64,000 nt of DNA, from contig NC_084482.1 in the NCBI RefSeq assembly GCF_030035675.1, forward strand, positions 181,998,373-182,062,372. The letters run 5' to 3'. The translations under genes were made by a program, and so were the position numbers. Below, piece after piece: positions 33,576 to 45,983 of the stretch. The notes under the pieces were generated by a model. The model ran no database searches. It was not told the origin of the DNA and saw only the letters and a list, made by a program, of their open reading frames with translations. The DNA comes from Rhineura floridana. Taxonomy: Eukaryota; Chordata; Lepidosauria; Squamata; Rhineuridae. Numbering within the stretch: the first letter of the stretch is position 1; each line of letters begins with the position of its first letter.

Positions 33576-36500
33576 TTATGTACACACTAACCCTTTTATA
33601 GCATAAAAATGTAGTTTTTCTCAATCTGGAATCATCCATTCTTGTCCTCAATATGCTGCTTTCAGTCTAGATTGATTGTAAATCCTGCTGTCCACAAAGG
33701 TGGGTGTGGTGATTTTATACAAGCTTGAAAAACCCCTGTCCAGGTCCCAGGTGAATGAAGCAGGAAGTGGTGATGGAGATCTTGGTACACATCCACCCAC
33801 AACATCATTGGGCAGGCATGTATACCCCCCTCCCCCTCATTGCTGGGACTGCCTCCATCTGTTTTCAAATGGACACACTGTGGGGAAATGCAATACATTT
33901 TTATTTTTTTAATTAAACCAGTTTCTCAATAAGTCCTTTCAGGGGCAAAAACATGCAAGAGATCTAGATTGCATGTGGACTGCAAAAAATAATTATTCCT
34001 CTCCATTGATTCTAGAATAGAATGTTGTGTACACAGCCTGAGTAAACATGCATAGGATTTCACTGCACAACCCTGTAACTTCCATAATTCATCACTCACT
34101 GACAACCTTCAAATTTTAAATTGCAGGTGGTACATAATATGTAGCTCATGCCTCCTCTCGGCTGCCCTGTTCTTCCCAGACAGAAAATCCCTCAGTACAC
34201 AGAATGACAGGAGAGAGGCTGTAATTTGGCGGTATTCAGAGCAGTGATGAACTATTATTTGCAGTTCCTCACTCTCTCATTACCACTCTCGGTGTATGGC
34301 AGAAGCAGGTATATTCTGAGCTCCCAAGAAGGCTTCTCCACCAGACAATCAAGCTGTGTTAGCAGACAGATTCTTCCTGATTGGCACACATCAAAATTAT
34401 CTATGTTTTCAAAAACGAGAATCCCTTTCCTAATTAGAGAAACAAACATGAATCGGCTGAAATTAATCTGAATGCATTTTCAAGGTTGCATTTTGTACAG
34501 GTGCAAATGTACTATTGTTTCCTCTTTAACATTTTAGGAATGATTATACTTGCATCCATTACATTAAAAAATGGACAGATCTCACCTGGAGAATTGCATT
34601 ATGGATGGGCTGACTCAGGCCCTTGACAAAAAGGAGCAGATCTCCTTTTTGGACTGGAAATGCCAGTTCTCAGTAGTAAACTGCTCTACAAACAGCAGGT
34701 GAACCTGGGCTTTATCCTAGCTGGGCAGACATTGGCTCTCTACTCCAGCAAAGCCTCTGCCCATAATGTTGGTCCAGTTGAGCTGAGTTGGACAAAGGTT
34801 ACTTCTCAGCAGCAAGCTTTTCCACAGGTTGCAGACAGACATGGGCTATATCCATTGAGGCTGGCCAAGGACTAGCCCTCAGCAGCAAACTCCTGCTTAC
34901 CTACTATCAGTATGTTGTGGAAGGGAATTTTAAATCTCTACCATGTATCATCACTGTCATAAGAAAAGAATGACTTGCTAGGTTGTGGGGGGTTGTAGAA
35001 ATTGCTCCTACCTATGGGGTTTGAGAGAGAAAGAAAGAGAGATGAAAAACAATATCTTTTCCCAACTCCAGATGGTTTGCCCATTGTGGCTGTTCTTGGG
35101 GGAAGAACAATGGACAAGTACGAGTAGTACTGTGATTAATGATACAGATTTAAAGATACAGAAGACCTTTTGGTTGCCAGGCCTGGCCTCCAAGAGGTCT
35201 TCTAAATCTTTAAAAGTTGTGCAGGGGGAAGGGAGAATTCCACCCTGTGTTTTTTCCCATTACAGAGTTGCAAGAACACCTGCACTTGGCTGACTTTCTC
35301 TTCTCCTAAAGATACAGGGTCAGTCTCAGGCCATGGACCTGGCAACCCTATATAACCTGGCCAACTGTTACTGAGTGGCAACTAAGTGGGGTGGTGATGG
35401 TAAAGCGGGCTTACAAATGGGTGCAATAATTGGTTGCGGGAGACAGAATTAGGAGGGTCTGAAAGATGAGTGTGCTCAGCATCAGCACCAATTGGACAAG
35501 CACCATTGCAAAAAGATACCATGGTTCTCCTAAGAATTTGATCCAGGTATTAATATCATAACATGGAAATTCACACCTTTATAAAAGCTCCCCCTCTTGC
35601 TTCCCCAAGAGCAATCAATGGTTTCCAGCATTCTAACTATCTTCAAATTAAGTTTATGAACTGCAATCCACACTATTCTCAAAGTGCAAAGGCTTTCAAG
35701 AGTATTGAAGAATGGAAATGGAAACCATTATAGATAGCTTGGGGAATTTTGGGAAATGGAATGTAGATAATTGTATGTTCCAGTATAATTGATATGTTCC
35801 AGTATAATGCATTAATGGAAAACAATTTTTGTAGCAGGCTTTGGAAAGCTGATGTGTAACATACAGCCCCATCCCATCCTACTTGAAAAGTTCTGTCAAT
35901 TTTTTGAGCTGGAAAGAAATATCAGTCAGAAATGTCAATTGAATAATCATTTACATACCCTATCCATCACTGCATTGAGCACACGACTAAATGAAAGTCT
36001 CCTAAACCATGGATAAATGTATTTTGGGTAACACAAACAGAGCCAATATTCTGAGGGATTGATTTCTTACATCTTGCAGAAATTAGTGACGGGTGAAATC
36101 CGCCCATCTCCATTTAGAATCGCCTAGTTCTTTCTAGACTTTTGTAGAGAACCCCTGGGGAAAAGCTCATGATTTTCCCAAGAGTACTTGAAAAGTGGAA
36201 AGATCCAGCCCTTATATAACATGAGGTACAATCCTAACCTTCCCTCACCCTAGGTCAGAAGATGGAGGAAGGGCAGAATGATTGCTTTCTCAGCCTGAAG
36301 CTGATGAAGGAATCTGGCCCAATGCCATCGTACATCAGCAGTGAGATTGGCTCAGGATAGCAGCCTGATTCAGCCTCTTCCTGTCTCCAAACACCCTGTT
36401 TCGGGGCCTTCCATTGGCTACCACCATCAGCAGGAGTGTTGCACCAAAAGAGTGACATAGCACCTGGTCTGAGTTTGGCTTAGCCAGCAGAGGTAGGTGG

Positions 36501-36656
36501 AGGGACACTTCTGCCCAATCCAAGCCCAGACCAGTCCAAGGGGGTGGAGGTTTGGATTGTTCTGCCTGTCATATTACGTCTGAGTTCCCAGTCTTACCAT
36601 AGCTTACACAAGATCGAACTTGGGAAATGAATCTAAAATAGAAGTAACAATGTAGT
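33576..36656. other. Long intronic stretch without recognised gene
   Basis: Mostly unique-looking sequence. At 34650-34900, 'CAGCAGCAA' and 'AGCAGG' motifs recur, without a clear unit. Nothing resembles an exon with matching splice signals. Confidence 0.4.
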
Positions 36657-36772
36657 CAGAGCTTGGAAAAGTTACTTTTTTGAACTACAACTCCCATGAG
36701 CCCCAGCCAGCATGGCCACTGGATTGGGCTGATGGGAGATGTAGTTCAAAAAAGTAACTTTTCCAAGCTCTG
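36657..36772. mobile_element. 116-bp palindromic hAT MITE (copy 2 of 3), 8-bp duplication
   Basis: CAGAGCTTGGAAAAGTTACT at both ends (inverted). Exact flanks AATGTAGT at 36649-36656 and 36773-36780. The palindrome centre is inverted relative to copies 1 and 3 ('GAGCCCCAGCCAGCATGGCC' comes first), as expected if it inserted in the other direction. Confidence 0.92.
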
Positions 36773-37811
36773 AATGTAGTATTTCAGAACTCTGCTTTTT
36801 TTCACATGTCACCGGGCAAGGCTGGACCATCTTTTTTTCTGTCAAGAGCCACATTCTCTAAGGGGTAATCTGTCAGGGGCGGCATACAAGTGGCGGGTAG
36901 GGCTGGAGCTGAAGACCTGCCCTGGGAGTGAGTACCTGACCATTTGGGTGCTTGCTTGCTCACTCCTCTGGGTTGCTCTCTCTTGAGACAGCTGAGGTCC
37001 TAGGTAAGTGCTGCAATGACTGGGACCCCCTGTCTAACCCTGACTCCAAAGAGAGGCTGCAGACAATCTTTCAGCCTTTTGCATCAGCTCCTGGCTGGGT
37101 CAGGGGAGCCACCAGCAGGGTCGCCACTGAAGCGGGTTGCCCCTTGGAGACTCTCGAGGGTGAGGGAGGTACCTCCTGCTATTTTTAAAAAAACCAATCT
37201 AGAGGAGATTGATAGTCGAGAGGGCATATGGTGCATGAGTGGCGCAGGGCGATAGCCTATGCAGTGAACTGGACAATAGGAGAAAGTTGCCAGATGCCTT
37301 CAAAGTGACAGTCTGTAACTGGCAGAAGGCTGGCCCTCCCTGGGTGTGAAATGGAGCGGGGGGAGTAGATGTTTCCTGTGTGAAAAATATTGAGTGGGTC
37401 TGACTGTTCCCAATTCTCGCAGAGGCCTACTGGGATAATTGGCTCAGGCAGGTTTTGTTGGTGGGTTCTTGTTGGGCCCATATCAGGTGTTTAGGAGGAG
37501 TCTTAGTAAGGAGGACATGGGTGATGCCTGCCCAATTTCAATGATCATGGGTAGAGGGAAGTATAGCCATGGGGAGGTGATGTTACAATAGAAGACAAGG
37601 CTAACTATGCCATGTTCCATGCTGCCACTCCTCCCATGGATGGGTTCCTCGTTGCTCATCTGCTATGCCCACTGGCCTGTGTGTGTTGTTGTTTAATGCC
37701 AGATTAGTACACAATAAGACCACACACATCCATGATTTGATTGTGGATAAAGGTGCCAATTTGGTGTGCATTTCCAAGACCTGGGGGGGAGCTGGGAGGA
37801 GTTGATCTGAC

Positions 37812-37927
37812 CAGAGCTTGGAAGAGTTACTTTTTTGAACTACAACTCCCATCAGCCCAATCCAGTGGCCATGCTGGCTGGGGCTGATGGGAGTTGTAGT
37901 TCAAAAAAGTAATTTTTCCAAGCTCTG
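37812..37927. mobile_element. 116-bp palindromic hAT MITE (copy 3 of 3), 8-bp duplication
   Basis: CAGAGCTTGG ends and exact GATCTGAC flanks (37804-37811 and 37928-37935). It is inserted in the endonuclease region of the long L2, so it postdates that L2. Nearly identical to copy 1. Confidence 0.93.
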
Positions 37928-39756
37928 GATCTGACCCAGCTTTGCCCACCTGGATACTCAGTGCAACACCAGCACAGGCTGCAGGGATGGGAGGGGGAGT
38001 TGCTGTGGTCTAAAGAACTTCCATCTCTGTCACCAGGAAACCAGTCTGTCTTGGAGCTAGCTGTAAGGGCCTGCACCTGGTGTAAGGCCAAGGAGACAAT
38101 AAACTAGGGATGCTGCTGATGTACTGTCTACCCTGCTGCCCAACAGCTTCTCTGACTTAGCTGGTGGAGGCCGTCTTGGCTGTGGTATTGCAGGAGCCCA
38201 GAACGATAGTGCTGGGTGATTTCAATGTCCATGCTGAGATGGCCTCTAGTGTTCCAGCTTGGGACTTCATGGCCTCCATGATGACCACGGGGCTGTCTCA
38301 AGTTGTCACCAGCCTGACGCATAGGGCAGGGCACACCCTCAACTTGCTCCAGATGGAGGAAGGGGTGGTCTGGAGATAGGGAGGGAGGATGTCACCCCAT
38401 GGTCATAGTCAGGCCACTTTCTGGTGAAGTTTGGGTTTATGGCTCCGATACTTCCCTGCAGGGGTGGTGGACAGATTAAGATGGTCCACCCCTGGAGACT
38501 AATGGAATCCACTGGATTCCTGAATGCCCTGGGGGAGTTCCCAGTAGATAGAGCAGGTGACCCTGTTGAAGCCCTTATCGTGCTGTGGAACAGCAAGGCA
38601 CGTCGGCCTCTTGACACAGTTGCCCCTGAGTGCTCGCTCTGGCATTGTGGAGCCCGGTGTGCACCTTGGTATACCAGTGAGCTAAGGACAATGAAACAGG
38701 TTGGATGACGGCTAGAGCGCAAGTGGCAAAAGACATGCTGTGAGGCTGGTCAGACATCATAACCATGCCTACTGTGGGGCAGTGAGGGTGATGATGAAGC
38801 CCCACTTCTCTGCCTCCATCGCATCTTCAAGTAGCTGTCCAGTGGAGCTGTTCTGTATTGTCAGGGGTCGGTTGACATCAACTCCAGGAAATGGCATTTT
38901 AGACCCTTTAGAGGCCCACTGTGAATTATTTGCAAGGCACTTTAAGGGTAAAGTTGCTTGCCTCTGTAGCAGTCTTGATGCTCCATCCACATCTACTGTA
39001 GTCCCCAATGCGGTGTCCAGTGCAACGTCTGCTGCAACTTGGGAACGGTTTCAGTTGATGCAGCCTGATGACATAGACAAGGTGCTTGCAATGATGCGGC
39101 CAGCAACGTGTCCTCTCGACCCTTGCCCTTCTTGGCTTCTTCAAGCTTGCCGAGGGGGTTCGACCGAGTGGATCCAGGGTGTGGTCACCACATCATTGTG
39201 GGAGGGAGTGGTTCCAGCCACTCTGCAAGAGGTGGTGATCTGACCACTCCTGAAAAAGCCCACCCTGGACCCATTGGTCTGTGATAATTACCATCAGGTC
39301 GCAAATATCCCCTTCTTAGGGAAGGTGATTGAGAGGGCTGTGGCACAGCAATTGCAAGTACTCTTGGATGAAAAAGGTTATCTTGGCCCATTCCAGTCTG
39401 GGTTCAGGCCTGGTTATGGGTCTGAATAGGCCTTGGTCACCCTGATGGATGACCTTTATCAGTAGATAGACAGGGGGAGTGGAGTGCAACCCTGTTGCTC
39501 TTACTTGATCTCTCAACAGCTTTTGATACCATTGACCCATTGGTGAGATGGGTATCGGAGGCACTGTTGTACAGTGGTTCCTATCCTATCTCCAAGGTTG
39601 TTTTCAGAGAATAGCATTGGGTGATTATCTTTTGGCCCCCTGGCAGTTGTGCTGTGGGGTGCCACAGGGTACCATCTTGTTCCCCGTGCTGTATAACATC
39701 TATATGAAGCCCTTGGGAGCGGTCATCAGGAGATTTGGGGAGAGGTGCCAGCAGTA

Positions 39757-41111
39757 AGCTGGATCCATTTCAATCGGGCTTCAGGCCTGGACATGGGACT
39801 GAAACAGCCTTGGTTGCCTTGGTAGATGATATGAGGAGGGCGTGGGATAGGGGCGAATGCACCTTCCTTGTCCTTCTTGATCTCTCAGCGGCTTTCGATA
39901 CCATTGACCACGTTATCCTCCTGGACCGCCTGAAGAGGTTAGGCATGGGGGGCACTGTATTGCAGTGGTTCCATTCCTTCCTCTCTGGTAGGTACCAAAG
40001 AGTGGCATTCGAGGATGAGGTCTCGGATCCTTGGCCTCTCACTTGTGGCGTGCCACAGGGTTCCATCCTCTCCCCGATGCTGTTCAACATCTATATAAAG
40101 CCGCTGGGGGCAATCATCAGGAGATTTGGGCTGCAATGTCATCAGTATGACACGCAGCTCTATCTCTCATTTAAATCTTCACCGAGGTTGGCTGTAGAAA
40201 CCCTGTCCAAGTGCCTGGAGTCAGTGAGTGGCTGGATGGGAAGGAATAAGCTGAAGCTGAACCCTGACAAAACCGAGGTACTGTTTGTGGGAGACAAGGG
40301 AAGGCTGTGGGATGTGGACCTGGTGCTCAATGGGGTACGATTGCCCCTGAAAGACCAGGTCCACAGCCTGGGGGTCATTCTTGACTCCCAGCTGTCCATG
40401 GAGGCCCAAGTCTTGGCTGTGAGCTGGGCGGCGCTGTATCAACTCCATCTGATACGGAGGCTGCGCCCCTACCTTCCCAACCATCTGCTCCCACCGGTGG
40501 TACATGCCCTGGTCACCTCTCGCCTAGACTACTGTAATGTGCTCCATGTGGGGTTACCCTTGAAAATGGTCCGGAAGCTGCAACTGGTACAGAATGCGGC
40601 GGCTCGTCTGATTAAAGGGAGCCGCCGGCAAGATCACATCACTCCAGTGCTGAAGGAGTTGCACTGGCTACCGGTTGTTTACCGGGCCCAATTCAAGGTG
40701 TTGGTTTTGACCTTTAAAACCCTACACGGTTTTAGCCCAGTCTATCTGAAGGAGCGCCTCCAGCATCATCAGGAATGCCACTCAACAAGATCAGCCTCAG
40801 AAGACCTTCTCTCGATCCCACCGGTTAAAACAGCTAGACTGGTGAGGACTAGAGAGAGGGCTTTTTCAATAGTGGTCCCCACCCTGTGGAACTCTCTCCC
40901 AAATGACCTCCGCCATGCCCCTTCTATGATGAGCTTCCGCCAGGCCTTGAAGACCTGGCTCTTCAGGCAGGCTTTTGGGGTGGGTTAGGATTTTACTGTA
41001 ATGGTTTTAAATTTTAACGTTTTAATGTATTGTTTTTTATCTTGTACGTCGCCCAGAGTGGCTGGACAACCAGCCAGATGGGCGACTAATAAATTTAATA
41101 AATAAATAAAT
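39757..41111 (+). mobile_element. 5'-truncated L2 nested in another L2, open RT frame without catalytic Asp pair
   Basis: A continuous frame of about 410 codons (to the stop near 40988) covers the RT from 'FQSGFRPGHGTETALVALVDD' and motif A 'LLDLSAAFDTIDH' to the C-terminal 'LKTWLFRQAFGVG'. 'CGVPQGSILSPMLFNIYIKPLG' is present. The catalytic box, normally YADDTQLY (intact in the copy at 55111), reads YDTQLY at about 40146. A six-base in-frame loss removed two residues, so the enzyme would be dead although the frame is open. The 3'UTR ends 'GGGCGACTAATAAATTT' plus AAAT repeats. The host L2 resumes immediately after (41112). Confidence 0.88.
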
Positions 41112-42153
41112 AAAATAAAATGGTACCCAGGTCTATTTCTCTGTAACATCTGAATCTGAATCAGGAGAGGCCGTGCAAGTCCTGGACCGCTGCCTGGACT
41201 TGGCAGTGGGCTAGATGAGGGCCAACAAACTGAGTCTGAATCCTAGCAAGATGGAAGCTCTGTGGTTTGGTGGTTCCTGAGTTCAGATAATTGGTCAGTT
41301 GCCTGCTTTGGATGGGGTGGTACTCCCTCTGAAAGAGCAGGTCCATAGTCTGGGGGTGTCCCTGGATCCATCTTTGTCCCTAGAGGCCAAGGTAACCTCA
41401 GTGTCTTGGAGTGCCTTTTACCAGCTTTGGCTGGTAAGACAACTGTGGCCATTTCTGGGCCAGGATAGCCTGACCACTGTTGTCCATGCCCTGGTAACCT
41501 CCAGGCTGGATTACTATAATGTGCTCTATGTGGGGCTGCCCTTGAGGTTGGTCCAGAAGCTGCAGCTGGTGCAAAATGTGGTGGTGAGACTGTTCACTGG
41601 GGCAGGGTATCACCAACATGTCACCCTGCTGCTGAAAGAATTGCACTGGCTGCCCATTTACTACCAGGCCAAGTTCAAAGTTTTTGCGTACAAAGCCCTA
41701 TACAGCTCAGGACCAGGATACCTGAAAGACCGTCCTATGCCTTATATACCCAGTCAATCACTGCTATCTGCAGGTGAGAGCTTCCTGCAGATACCATCTT
41801 ATCAGGAGGTCTGTTCCACACAACATAGGAAGTGGACCTTTAGTGTTGTGGCACTTATTCTTTGGAATTCCCTCCACTTAAATATTAGACAGGCACCATC
41901 TGTTATCTTTTTGGTGCCTATTTAAGACCTTCCTCTTTCAACAAGCCTTTTAAGTTGAGACCTTATCCCAGTCTGCTCCTGTGTTGGAATTGGTTTTAAT
42001 ATGTTTTTAAACCTTTTTTAAAAATAATATGTTTTTAACTTTTTTATTTTATTTTAAAGATGTCTTGAAAGCTTTTTTAAAAATGTTTTTAAAGATGTTT
42101 TTGTTTTAATGTATTTTAAAACCTGTTTTTATGATGTTTTAAAGTGCTTTTAG

Positions 42154-42383
42154 AGAGCCAGTGTGGTGTAGTGGTTAAGGTGCTGGACTACGACCTGGGA
42201 GACCAGGGTTCGAATCCCTACACAGCCATGAAGCTCACTGGGTGACCTTGGGCCAGTCACTGCCTCTCAGCCTCAGAGGAAGGCAATGGTAAAACTACCT
42301 CTGAATACTGCTTACCATGAAAACCCTATTCATAGGGTCGCCCATAAGTCAGAATCGACTTGAAGGCAGTGCATTTCATTTTC
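42154..42383 (+). mobile_element. Sauria-type SINE in the L2 3'UTR
   Basis: The tRNA-like head (A box 'TGGTGTAGTGGTTAAGGTGC', B box 'GGGTTCGAATCCC'), a 'CACTGGGTGACCTTGGGCCA' body, then the Bov-B-like tail ('TAGGGTCGCCCATAAGTCAG', 'CGACTTGAAGGCA'). The flanks AAAGTGCTTTTAG (42141-42153) and AAAGTACTCTTAG (42384-42396) form a 13-bp target duplication with two mismatches. Full-length and well preserved. Confidence 0.9.
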
Positions 42384-42480
42384 AAAGTACTCTTAGTGCT
42401 TTTGCTTGCTGCCCTGGGCTCCTGCTGGGAGGAAGAGCGGGATATAAATCAAATAATAATAATAATAACAACAACAACCA

Positions 42481-43281
42481 TTAAGCAGAGTTAGGCAGTT
42501 GCCTCAGGCAGTAGCTGTTGGGGCTGTGAGCATACTAGTCACCTAGAACAAAGCATTTCCATTAGCCACACCTGGAGGGGCAAGAGGTTGATCTGCCAGT
42601 CAGTTGTGAAATCTGTCTGAAGCTGATCTCACCAGGTTTTACAGTAAAATGAGGTGGGGTTTGACTAGTGTCACGTGCCCGTTTTCAGAAAAGAGAGGTG
42701 GAAATGCACTGGAACAGGCAGATCATAAATGTGCCTCTACCCTGGGAGCAGGGAGCAGTGTAAAGTGTTAAGAGGAGGGGGCTGTGCCTATGTGCCTCAT
42801 ATCCTGCCCTGTGCCCCCTAAGATAGCCTGCTGCCCTCAAGGGCAATGGAGGACACTGTCACATTGCCAGTGTTTTAGTAAGATCCAACTGCCAGTCAAG
42901 TCAGCTTCTGTATATAGAATGATGGGGGTGCCATCTTACCCTTTACATTAGGCTACAAAATGTCTTGCAGGCGATGCAGAGAGAGTCACCTGGTTTTCCC
43001 AGGCAACTTTGTAGCACAGTGCCACAGGGCTGAAGCACACTATGGGAAGAGAGGGAAGCACCCCCATGTTAACTACCCAACATGTCATTGAACCCTTTCC
43101 CATCCCTGGCAACACGATGAGCAAATTTTTGTCATTTTTCTAGCCTTCCCTCTGAAACATCAATGAAAAGGAGGTCCAGCTTCACACCCAACAACTAAAC
43201 TTGCAACTTTAAGGTCTGGGTGTTTGTTCTTAGGCTCAGCTCTAATAACATCTTGATCACAGGGATCAGTATTAAATGAAG
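42481..43281. other. Intronic sequence without recognised element
   Basis: No gene or clear repeat was identified. Confidence 0.4.
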
Positions 43282-43697
43282 TAGGGATGGAAGAGATATT
43301 CAGTTCAGTTCACATTTCAAACTGAATCTATCAAATTTGCACTTTTTGAAACAATATGAGAACCACAACACAGCCATCCTTCGAAAGTCGCATTTATTTG
43401 AATTTTGCAATGTAGTTCACCAGCCAAACAGTTCTTACAAAAATGCATATGTTAGGGTTAAGTGTGCATAAAAATGAATATATGAGTGAAAGTAACATAG
43501 ACAAATGCATTATATGACTTGAAATTGCTTGCAAATACCTACAAAATGTGTTTATTAGATGAAATTTACACTAAAACGCTGGAGAATTTTCATTATTTAG
43601 AAAAAATTGCAAATTGCTGCAGAAATGTGGAGAACCAAATTTAAGACTGGAAAAATGAAGACCAGAGAACTGAAATTGGCAGATCTTTCCATCCCTA
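43282..43697 (-). repeat. R1 TA-flanked AT-rich repeat, reference copy
   Basis: About 416 bp from TA-GGGATGGAAG to TTTCCATCCC-TA, giving short terminal inverted repeats (GGGATGGA) flanked by TA on both sides. That flank would fit a Tc1/mariner-type TA duplication. The interior is AT-rich with two to four degenerate units of 'AAAAATGCATATGTTAGGG' plus 'gaaattgcttgcaaa'. Seven further full or partial copies are in this window. Confidence 0.7.
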
Positions 43698-44779
43698 AAA
43701 TGAAGAAACCTGCAACAAATGTCTGCATTTTTGCCTTCCTAAGAAAGATGCTGGAGCCTTGGGCTTGTTTTCCCTTATTAGGCCACATTAAATATAAAAG
43801 GGGAATTGAGCTGTGGAAAATGTCATCATGAGAGTTTTTGTGCACCCTGAAGGATACTTCTTCCAAATTCCACACAGCAGGGTGCAACATTAAACTCTTC
43901 CCTTGTGTCTTTTCCAATCTGAACTAGAGCAATTTTTAAAAGAAACACAACAAAAAAGGTCCACTTAGGTTAACCCATTCACAAAAGCTCCCACATTATA
44001 TAGAAAACTGTACTGCTGGGACCACAATGTGACACTGAATTGTGGAAGATGATCATAAAAGCACTGACCTATTCCTCGCTGGCCATCCTGGTGGGATGGT
44101 TTTTATAATTAATCGGCAGAGCTTCAGATCTCCAACTGTACTGATGCATTATTGAACACAGATGCATAAAGTGCTGGATAGACTGAACCCAGTAGACCAA
44201 ATTTAGGACTATATGAGGTGTGGGGAAATAAAAGGAAATCTGATTTTTCTGGCTAATTTTAACTGATTTGATCTTTTGTATCTCATTTGTAATCTCACTG
44301 TACACTACTTAGAAACTACAGTGGTAAGCAGTACATTACTGGTTGAAATAAATTAATAAAATAATAAAATAAATCCTACATCTCCATCTGCAGATAACGC
44401 TTCATCAGCACAACAAACAAGAACCAGTGTTGGCCAATGAACCAGTGCTATAGGATACAGCCCTGTGTTCAAATCTCAGTTTACCTCTCAGCATAGATTT
44501 TGTTCATGCAAGGCACCTTCTTTTAGGCTCTGATTTCCATCTCTAAAATTCAGTTTTAAAGAAATTTAGTATAAGTGATTAACAGCATAATTCTATACAG
44601 ATCAACTCAGAAGTAAGTCTCACTGAGTCCAGTTTAGAACTGCAGCCTAAATGTTGGAGCCCTACTAAGAATGAATTAGTAGTGAGCTAGCTCTTCACAA
44701 GATTATGCTGAGAAAAAACAAGACACAGAACACACAGCACTTGAGGTGGAAATTGGGATGTGGGGGAGGAAAAAAATCC
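43698..44779. other. Intronic sequence with small repeat stubs
   Basis: A LINE-like 3' tail ('CTGTACACTACTTAGAAACT...AATAAATTAATAAAAT') ends near 44373. A GCAATCCTA-type palindromic fragment is at 44583-44652 ('AACTCAGAAGTAAGTCTCAC', 'GAACTGCAGCC'). No gene was seen. Confidence 0.4.
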
Positions 44780-45018
44780 CCCTTTACTTCAATGGCTGCT
44801 AGCCACGATGGCTATGTTCTACCTCTACTGTCAGAGACAATATGCTTCTGTATGCCAGTTGTGTGGAATCACAAGTAGGGAGAGTGCTGTTGCGCTCAGG
44901 TCCTCCTTGCAGGCTTCCCATAAGCATCTAGTTGGCCACTGTAAGAACAAGATGCTGGACTAGATGGGCCTTTGGCCCTGTCCAGAAGGACTCTTCGTAT
45001 GTTCTTATGTTCTTTTCC
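44780..45018 (+). mobile_element. CR1-related (L3-like) 3' end
   Basis: 'CAATATGCTTCTGTATGCCA', 'GGGAGAGTGCTGTTGCGCTC', 'GGACTAGATGGGCCTTTGG' and terminal 'TATGTTCTTATGTTCTT'. Same family as 6390-7112. Confidence 0.7.
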
Positions 45019-45358
45019 CCCATGTTGAAACCAGTGCTTAGTGAGAAGCAGAAAATGCAGTGGAAAATCTGCCTCATAACCCAAGAACTGCCTTCTCTGC
45101 TTGTTAAAAATGCATTTCCTAAGCCAATGGAGCACATGCAAAGACAGAAAGGAGAAAATGGGCAGGCCCTATCAGCACTGAGTTTGGCTGATTCCTTTTT
45201 GGAACACCAGTCCCCTTCATGTGGCAGAAGAGGACAGGTACACACCTCTGCACTTATTTATGTGTTCATTACAATGTCAGAGGTGGCTCATCCATATGGA
45301 GCGCCCCCATGGGGTAGTAGAGAGGAGGCTGTGCAAACTGGACATAAGCACAAGTGAT

Positions 45359-45520
45359 GGCCTCCATAGCTCAGTGGCAGAGCTCAGTGGCATCTCCCAG
45401 TAGGCAGGGAGAGAGTCTTGTCTGAAACCCAGGAGAGCCACCGCCAGTCAGTGTGTAGACAGTACTAGGCTAGATGAACCAGAGGTCTGATTTGGTATAA
45501 GGCCTCTTCCTATGTTCCAA
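45359..45520 (+). mobile_element. tRNA-derived SINE, internally deleted
   Basis: The A box 'CATAGCTCAGTGGCAGAGC' is followed directly by 'TCAGTGGCATCTCCCAG'; the usual B-box segment is missing. The body ('CAGGAGAGCCACCGCCAGTC') and the end ('TATAAGGCCTCTTCCTATG') are kept. A recombination between the two 'AGCTCAGTGGCA' repeats may explain the loss. Confidence 0.7.
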
Positions 45521-45983
45521 TGAATACCTGCCTGCCCCGTTGTGTTATCTGCAGGAGTCCTGTTCCACCACATGAAGAGGTCTGTCAGCCCAATAAATGT
45601 GTAAACTGGGCCTTAGGCTGGCCTCATAAGCCATCTCGTATTATCAGGGATGGCAAAGACAATGATCAGAAATGATGGGAGCAGTAGTCTAACAGCATCT
45701 GGAGGACACCACCTTAGCTACCTCTGTAAATGTTGAACCAAGATTGAGTTCAAATCTTTGCTCTGCAATAAACCTTGTTGGGTTCAATAAAACTATCTCT
45801 CAAGCTAATTGATCTTGCAAACTCATTGTGAGGACAAAAAGGCAGAGGACACGCACTCACATGACATCTTGAACTTCTTAGCAGAAAGAAGGATACAAAT
45901 GCAATAAATAAATTCTCTTTAACCTTTCCTGGCAGATAATCACATGTCTTCCCAGACCATTTCTCTTATGTATCCCTCTAAAA

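Larger units (their letters stand above)
36920..42480 (+). mobile_element. Long L2-type LINE, interrupted three times
   Basis: The 5' limit is uncertain. Endonuclease residues start near 37690 ('NARLVHNKTTHIHDLIVDKGANLVC', 'GGGVAVV'), continue with 'VLGDFNVHAEM' (38213) and 'THRAGHTLNLL' (38320). The linker and RT N-terminus follow ('SGFRPGYGSE', 39395), then 'LCCGVPQGTILFPVLYNIYMKPLG' (39648). The frame resumes after the inner L2 at 41112 and runs through the RT C-terminus ('RLDYYNVLYVGLPLRLVQKL') to a 3'UTR ending 'GGCTCCTGCTGGGAGGAAGA' plus AAT/AAC repeats. Several stops and frameshifts break it. Insertions: hAT MITE 37812-37927, L2 39757-41111, Sauria SINE 42154-42383. Confidence 0.8.

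Noticed and set aside
39735-40988. A host gene encoding a 417-residue protein
   Set aside because: The protein is an L2-type reverse transcriptase with a LINE 3'UTR; it is a transposon copy with a damaged catalytic box.
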